Below, piece by piece: positions 60,047 to 64,000 of a DNA stretch of 64,000 nucleotides. The notes beneath the pieces were generated by a model. It saw nothing but the letters and a program-made list of their open reading frames with translations. It was not told the origin of the DNA and searched no databases. Numbering within the stretch: position 1 is the stretch's first letter; every line of letters begins with the position of its first letter. The position numbers and the translations under genes are program-made. This DNA is from an uncultured Pelagibacteraceae bacterium (GTDB taxonomy: Bacteria > Pseudomonadota > Alphaproteobacteria > Pelagibacterales > Pelagibacteraceae), in contig CACLZL010000003.1 in assembly GCA_902611405.1 (NCBI GenBank), positions 53,689 through 117,688 of the forward strand. The letters are read 5' to 3'.

Positions 60047-60805
60047 ATGAGAAATAAGAAAACCAAAAGTGATTATCATAAAAAAAGGCAATTACTTACA
60101 TCATACGATTTTTATAAAGCAAAACATAAAAAACTTCCTGTTAGTGAAGAAGAGTATCAGGAATTAAAAGATGAAATTTTAATCCTAGAAAGTCGTTATC
60201 CTAGTATAAAAAAAATGGGTGATGACTTGATTATCAGAGCAACATTAACTTACGGTGATGGCAGAAGATACACTGGAGCAATTAAAAGTGCTGAAGAACA
60301 AATTCCACATGGTCATGGCACTATGAGTTTAAATGATGGTAAACTTGACTGGGATTATATAGGTGAATTTAAAGATGGAGTTTATGATGGAAAAGGGGAG
60401 TTTGTTTCAAGAGGTTATTATTCTTACAAAGGGGAGTGGAAAAAAAGTCACTTTAATGGAAAAGGCAAATTTATAAATGAACAGACTAATGAGACTTATG
60501 AAGGGGAATTTGTAAATGATAAAAGACACGGTTATGGAGTTTTTACATTAAAAAATGAGTTTAAGTTAGAAGGTCAATTCAAAGACAATGATGCCCACGG
60601 AAAAGGTAAAATTACTATTTTAAGGGATTCAGAAAATGAAGAGAAAGGAACTACAATAACTGGCACATTCAAAAAAGGACTACAACAAGGGATGTTTGAG
60701 AAAATTTTTCCAGATGGAGAAATAATGGATTGTATGTTTGTTGATAGTAATTGTACGAAATCAAAATTCAGAGGAGATAAAAAATGGACTATATACAAAA
60801 AGTAA
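60047..60805 (+). CDS. MORN-repeat protein
   Basis: The 252-residue protein has five to six MORN repeats between about 65 and 235, for example Y-I-G-E-F-K-D-G-V-Y-D-G-K-G-E-F, Y-K-G-E-W-K-K-S-H-F-N-G-K-G-K-F and Y-E-G-E-F-V-N-D-K-R-H-G-Y-G-V-F. The first 60 residues are basic and helical. There is no signal peptide or membrane segment. MORN proteins form elongated beta-hairpin arrays, often binding membranes, lipids or other proteins. Some bacterial members are toxins or effectors, but nothing here shows that. It is the only gene inside the tRNA-Leu-bounded segment and may be its cargo. Confidence 0.85.
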   Translation: MRNKKTKSDYHKKRQLLTSYDFYKAKHKKLPVSEEEYQELKDEILILESRYPSIKKMGDDLIIRATLTYGDGRRYTGAIKSAEEQIPHGHGTMSLNDGKLDWDYIGEFKDGVYDGKGEFVSRGYYSYKGEWKKSHFNGKGKFINEQTNETYEGEFVNDKRHGYGVFTLKNEFKLEGQFKDNDAHGKGKITILRDSENEEKGTTITGTFKKGLQQGMFEKIFPDGEIMDCMFVDSNCTKSKFRGDKKWTIYKK

Positions 60806-60822
60806 AAAAAAATTACTTTAAA

Positions 60823-60844
60823 ACTAGTGTAGTTCTAGTGTAGT
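60823..60844 (+). repeat. 22-bp direct repeat, right copy
   Basis: Exact copy of the 59950-59971 block, again two tandem CTAGTGTAGT units, 18 bp after the MORN stop and 63 bp before tRNA-Leu. Confidence 0.85.
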
Positions 60845-60907
60845 AAGTAAAAATAAAAAATTTGATTTTTGATGCTAAAAAAAGTAAGTAAATACAGTTC
60901 AAATAAT

Positions 60908-60993
60908 GCCCTCGTGGTGAAATTGGTAGACACAAAGGACTTAAAATCCTTGCCGCTTGCGGAGTGCCAGTTCGAGTCTGGCCGAGGGCACCA
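60908..60993 (+). tRNA. tRNA-Leu (anticodon UAA)
   Basis: The 86-nt gene folds as a class II tRNA: acceptor GCCCTCG/CGAGGGC, anticodon loop CTTAAAA with TAA, a long variable arm around GCCGCTTGCGG, T arm with TTCGAGT, and encoded CCA. Its first 39 bases are repeated at 59857. Intact and presumably functional. It reads leucine UUA codons, which are abundant in AT-rich genes. Confidence 0.95.
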
Positions 60994-61029
60994 ATAAGTT
61001 TACCACTTATTTGTTTTCAAAAAATATTT

Positions 61030-62985
61030 ATGACTAGAAATAATATAATTGAAATTCAATCATTAAGAGGAATTGCTGTTATATTTGTTTTTCTTTTTCA
61101 TCTAGACCAAGAACTTTTTACTTATGGTTTTATAGGAGTTGATATTTTCTTTGTAATTTCTGGTTTCGTAATAACAAAAATAATTTACGAAAAATTAGAT
61201 CTAAATAATTTTTCTTTTAAAGATTTTTATGTATCAAGAATATTAAGGTTAATACCAGCCCTATCTTTTATGGTAATAATTGTAATTTTTTTTATTCTAT
61301 TAACTTATCGCTTACAAGCAAATCCTGACACTCAAATTAACACCGGTTTATTTTCACTTGTAGGATTGTCAAATTTTTATCTTCTTTTTTTAAAAAATGA
61401 TTATTTCAATTCTTTTGACGAAAATGTCTTTGAGCACACTTGGTCTTTAGCAATTGAGTTTCAATTTTATTTGATTTTACCAATTTTTTTATTTTTGTTG
61501 TATAAATTTGTTAAAAAAAATTTAAAAATATACTTATATATATTTGGTGTTCTTTTAATTTTTTTTTTATTTTATAATTCAATTGTTGATCATAAATTTT
61601 TTTATAACACCGAGTTCCGAATATGGGAATTTTTTGTAGGCTGTATAACTTTTTTTTTATCTAAAAAGAAATTATCAAAAAGTAATTTTTTTATATTATT
61701 ACCTTTCTTCTTCTTTTTAATATTTATTTATACAAAACTTATTTTCTACCTAATAATTTTTATATGTTTTATCACTTCATTTTTAATTTTGTTTTTTAAT
61801 AATTTTTATTTTTTAAAATTAATTTTAAATAGTAAAATTTTAAGCTACATTGGAAATTTATCCTATTCACTATATCTTTGGCATTTACCAGTGATATTTT
61901 TTTCAAACATTTTTTTTGTTAATTTTGATTATTATTTTTTTTCAATATTATTTTCTATAATTTTATCTATCATATCATTTTATTTAATTGAAAAACCACT
62001 TAGAAATAATGATTTTATAAAAATTATTTTTATAAATAAAATTCTCACAATTAAAAAAACAATATTTATTATTTTAATTGTTGGATTTACCTTTTTTTAT
62101 ATTGATCATCAAAATTTGAGAAATAAAATTCTTGAAAATCAATCAGAGTTTTATGAAAAAATTTCAAATAATTTTAAATTAATTAATATAGGAGATAAAA
62201 CTTTCAATAATAAAAAGGATTTTACATGCCATGAAAAATATAATCTTGATCTTTTAATAAAAGATTGTTTAAAAAAAAATAACTCTAAAAATCTAATTTA
62301 TTTCTTTGGTGATTCTTCGATGCATGATTATTATTACGCATACAGATCTTTAAAAACTAAAGCTAATAAATTATTTTCTAGTTATAATAATAGCTCTTTT
62401 AGAAAACCTATCGAATTTAAAACCCCACCTATCCATTTCACTGAAAAAGTGAATCTATTTTCAAAAGATTATGAAAAAATTTATTTAATCCTATCATTTA
62501 ATCATAAACTTAATCATGAATTATCTAATAAGAATGATAAATATTTTATAAATCAGAAACAAATTTATATGGATTTTGCAAATTATTTGACCTTAGCCCC
62601 TGTTCCAAAAAATATACATATTATTTTTATAAAAGACACACCTGTTTTTAAATATACTGATAAACAATGTTATATGTTAGCTAAGTATTCTTTAAATATT
62701 TTTTTTAAAAATAAAAATGAAAAAAAATGCGATCACTATAAAATAAATATTTTAAAAAAAATGAAGAAAATAAATAAAATGTTTCAAAATTTAGATAATA
62801 TTGATAATTTAAGTATTATTAATTTAGATGATTATTTTTGTGAAGGAATGATGTGTAGTTTTTATAGAAATAACGAAACCGAAAATATACCTAAAAAAGA
62901 GGATGGATATCATTTATCATTAATAGCAGCAAAAGATATAGCAAACTTTTTGAATAAAAAATTATATGAGCATATAAATGATTAA
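61030..62985 (+). CDS. OafA-like acyltransferase with C-terminal SGNH domain
   Basis: The ATG at 61030 gives 651 residues; an earlier in-frame ATG at 60964 lies inside the tRNA and is unlikely. Residues 1 to about 350 are an acyltransferase 3 domain with about ten membrane segments: L-R-G-I-A-V-I-F-V-F-L-F-H (His) and F-I-G-V-D-I-F-F-V-I-S-G-F (about 32-44). Residues about 410-650 form a periplasmic SGNH-like domain with F-F-G-D-S-S-M-H-D and a late D-G-Y-H-L-S. These proteins O-acetylate surface polysaccharide, as in LPS O-antigen. The codon usage is even more AT-rich than average, which hints at an accessory gene. It overlaps nadK by 8 nt. Confidence 0.87.
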   Translation: MTRNNIIEIQSLRGIAVIFVFLFHLDQELFTYGFIGVDIFFVISGFVITKIIYEKLDLNNFSFKDFYVSRILRLIPALSFMVIIVIFFILLTYRLQANPDTQINTGLFSLVGLSNFYLLFLKNDYFNSFDENVFEHTWSLAIEFQFYLILPIFLFLLYKFVKKNLKIYLYIFGVLLIFFLFYNSIVDHKFFYNTEFRIWEFFVGCITFFLSKKKLSKSNFFILLPFFFFLIFIYTKLIFYLIIFICFITSFLILFFNNFYFLKLILNSKILSYIGNLSYSLYLWHLPVIFFSNIFFVNFDYYFFSILFSIILSIISFYLIEKPLRNNDFIKIIFINKILTIKKTIFIILIVGFTFFYIDHQNLRNKILENQSEFYEKISNNFKLINIGDKTFNNKKDFTCHEKYNLDLLIKDCLKKNNSKNLIYFFGDSSMHDYYYAYRSLKTKANKLFSSYNNSSFRKPIEFKTPPIHFTEKVNLFSKDYEKIYLILSFNHKLNHELSNKNDKYFINQKQIYMDFANYLTLAPVPKNIHIIFIKDTPVFKYTDKQCYMLAKYSLNIFFKNKNEKKCDHYKINILKKMKKINKMFQNLDNIDNLSIINLDDYFCEGMMCSFYRNNETENIPKKEDGYHLSLIAAKDIANFLNKKLYEHIND

Positions 62986-63748
62986 GCCTCATATCGTTTG
63001 TGATAAAAATAATTTTTCCTTAAAAATTAAAAAATATTTAGAAAAAAAAATATTTATATATACACTTTCAAAATCAAATTTAATAATTGTAATAGGTGGT
63101 GATGGATTTATGCTTTCAACGTTAAAAAAATATAATAAATATGAGAAATCTTTTTATGGCATTAATTCTGGTAACTATGGATTTTTGATGAATAAATTTT
63201 CACCAAAAAACATAATTAAAAATTTGTCTAAAGCCAACGTGGTTTCAATCTCACCTTTAGAAATGATTGTTAAAAATAAAAATAATCAAATAAAAAAATC
63301 AATTGCAATTAATGAGGTCTCAATACTAAGACAAAGTAGACAGGCTGCCTCAATATCAATTAAGCAAGGTTCAAGACAAATAATCAAAAAACTAGTTTCT
63401 GATGGAGTTTTAGTATCAACTCCTGCCGGTAGTACAGCATATAATCTTTCAGTACACGGTCCTATTCTTAGCCTTCATTCTAAGAAATTGTCAATTTCAC
63501 CTATAAGCCCGTTTAGACCGAGGAGATGGAAGGGAAAAATTGTTAATGATAAGTTAAAGATAACAATTACGAATTTAAATCCAATAAAAAGACCAATAAG
63601 TGCTGTTGCGGATAATTTAGAGGTAAGAAATGCTAAATCAATTTTGATAAAAACTAATAACAAAATAAAATTTAATCTTCTTTACGACAAGAATAGAAGT
63701 TTGCAAAAAAAGATTAAAATTGAACAATTAAGAAAAGAAACTAGTTAA
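62978..63748 (+). CDS. nadK: NAD kinase
   Basis: The 256-residue protein has the G-G-D-G-F-M-L nucleotide motif (about 36-42), G-I-N-S-G-N-Y-G-F-L-M-N (about 58-69), N-E-V-S-I-L-R (ending near 122), and S-D-G-V-L-V-S-T-P-A-G-S-T-A-Y-N-L-S (about 141-158), the NADK core. It phosphorylates NAD+ to NADP+ with ATP. The length is normal for short bacterial NadK. It overlaps the acyltransferase by 8 nt, so both probably share a transcript. Confidence 0.92.
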   Translation: MIKPHIVCDKNNFSLKIKKYLEKKIFIYTLSKSNLIIVIGGDGFMLSTLKKYNKYEKSFYGINSGNYGFLMNKFSPKNIIKNLSKANVVSISPLEMIVKNKNNQIKKSIAINEVSILRQSRQAASISIKQGSRQIIKKLVSDGVLVSTPAGSTAYNLSVHGPILSLHSKKLSISPISPFRPRRWKGKIVNDKLKITITNLNPIKRPISAVADNLEVRNAKSILIKTNNKIKFNLLYDKNRSLQKKIKIEQLRKETS

Positions 63749-63779
63749 TTAAATTAATTAAAAACAAAATAAAGTTACT

Positions 63780-64000
63780 GTGGTCAAAAATTATATTAAA
63801 AAAATATTTCTATTAATATTTTTAATACTATTTTTTTGTAAAACTTCATTTGCTAAAACATATTTTTGTAATGCAAAAGAGTGGAAAGAAAATATGATAA
63901 TCGATATAGATTTTGATCTTGGAATTGTTCAGCATCCAAGCTTTAGAAATGGAGAAGAATTTAAAGTTAGAATATCAAAAAATGAAATTTTTTTTAAAGT
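63780..64000 (+). CDS. exported protein, 5' part only
   Basis: The frame starts with GTG at 63780 and runs off the right edge after 73 codons. The first 25 residues form a basic then hydrophobic signal peptide (K-K-I-F-L-L-I-F-L-I-L-F-F) with a probable cut after S-F-A. The mature part begins K-T-Y-F-C-N-A-K-E-W, with no recognised family. The GTG start is chosen because it opens the signal peptide and no ATG is available in frame. Confidence 0.6.
   Translation, partial: MVKNYIKKIFLLIFLILFFCKTSFAKTYFCNAKEWKENMIIDIDFDLGIVQHPSFRNGEEFKVRISKNEIFFK

Larger units (their letters stand above)
59857..60946. mobile_element. candidate small integrated island bounded by tRNA-Leu direct repeats
   Basis: A 39-bp copy of the 5' half of tRNA-Leu (59857-59895) and the same 39 bases inside the intact tRNA-Leu (60908-60946) form direct repeats with 38/39 identity. 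They flank about 1.0 kb with one MORN-repeat gene and six CTAGTGTAGT-like motifs. This is the pattern left when an element integrates in a tRNA gene and rebuilds it, with the crossover in the anticodon loop. No integrase is present, so it would be a remnant or be mobilised in trans. Alternative: a tandem tRNA duplication followed by decay. Confidence 0.55.

Noticed and set aside
60964..61029. 22-codon N-terminal extension of the OafA-like gene starting at 60964
   Set aside because: It lies within the tRNA-Leu 3' half, so the start at 61030 is preferred.

Overview
The window looks like the chromosome of a streamlined marine alphaproteobacterium of the SAR11 clade (Candidatus Pelagibacter or a close relative). 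This rests on very AT-rich sequence, minimal intergenic gaps, frequent 1-11 nt gene overlaps, few Shine-Dalgarno sequences, and a gene content typical of SAR11: TctCBA and polar amino acid uptake, a methylcitrate cluster, phytanoyl-CoA dioxygenase, EamA and TauE transporters. No rRNA operon, IS element, CRISPR array or integrase gene was seen. No gene-free stretch exceeds 300 bases.

Layout. (1) 1-10.4 kb: the tail of a GcvT-like gene, a tRNA(CAU), then purine and methylthioadenosine (MTA) salvage: Gpt-like PRTase, guaC, apt, mtnP, mtnA. These are followed by a DUF1015 protein, a TrpB2-like enzyme and a class II aldolase/short-chain dehydrogenase fusion. The fusion is divergent from a fused SpeD-SpeE spermidine biosynthesis gene. 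SpeE releases MTA, MtnP cleaves it to adenine plus methylthioribose-1-P, Apt recovers the adenine, and MtnA isomerises the sugar phosphate. The aldolase-dehydrogenase could finish a DHAP-type shunt (inference). (2) 10.5-19.2 kb: an amino-acid ABC transporter with binding protein and two permeases but no ATPase, a PhyH oxygenase, DUF6165 and GT9 cell-surface genes, an AbrB-like membrane protein, and a TctCBA tripartite tricarboxylate transporter. In both transport operons a strong stem-loop lies between the binding-protein gene and the membrane genes. (3) 19.2-32.8 kb: EamA, GT4, thioredoxin-like and gamma-carbonic anhydrase-like genes, two paralogous secreted HExxH proteins around a DUF1330 gene, redox enzymes, an MFS permease, rpoZ, dusA, a TauE-type exporter, a 367-residue charged coiled-coil protein and a phosphomannomutase.

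(4) 33-40.2 kb: nrdAB, then prpDBC on the minus strand, then gph. (5) 40.2-50.1 kb: a plus-strand run of an acetyltransferase-only glmU, glmS, class II DAHP synthase, nadE, cysS, cimA, a DUF1989 gene, trmJ and rpsD. (6) 50.1-57.3 kb: one compact minus-strand run of sfsA, map, purB, purC, purS, purQ, purL, bolA and monothiol glutaredoxin. (7) 57.4-64 kb: a CinA-type protein, a gamma-glutamylcyclotransferase-like protein and a SAF-domain oxidoreductase. Next comes an apparent small integrated island: a 39-bp 5' fragment of tRNA-Leu, repeated CTAGTGTAGT motifs and a MORN-repeat gene, ending at an intact tRNA-Leu(UAA). An OafA-like acyltransferase, nadK and the start of an exported protein follow.

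The most notable items are the tRNA-Leu-bounded MORN island with its repeats, the terminator-like hairpin over the tctB start, the possible MTA-to-DHAP route, the paired HExxH paralogs, and a minus-strand terminator at about 30.06 kb with no obvious gene feeding it.
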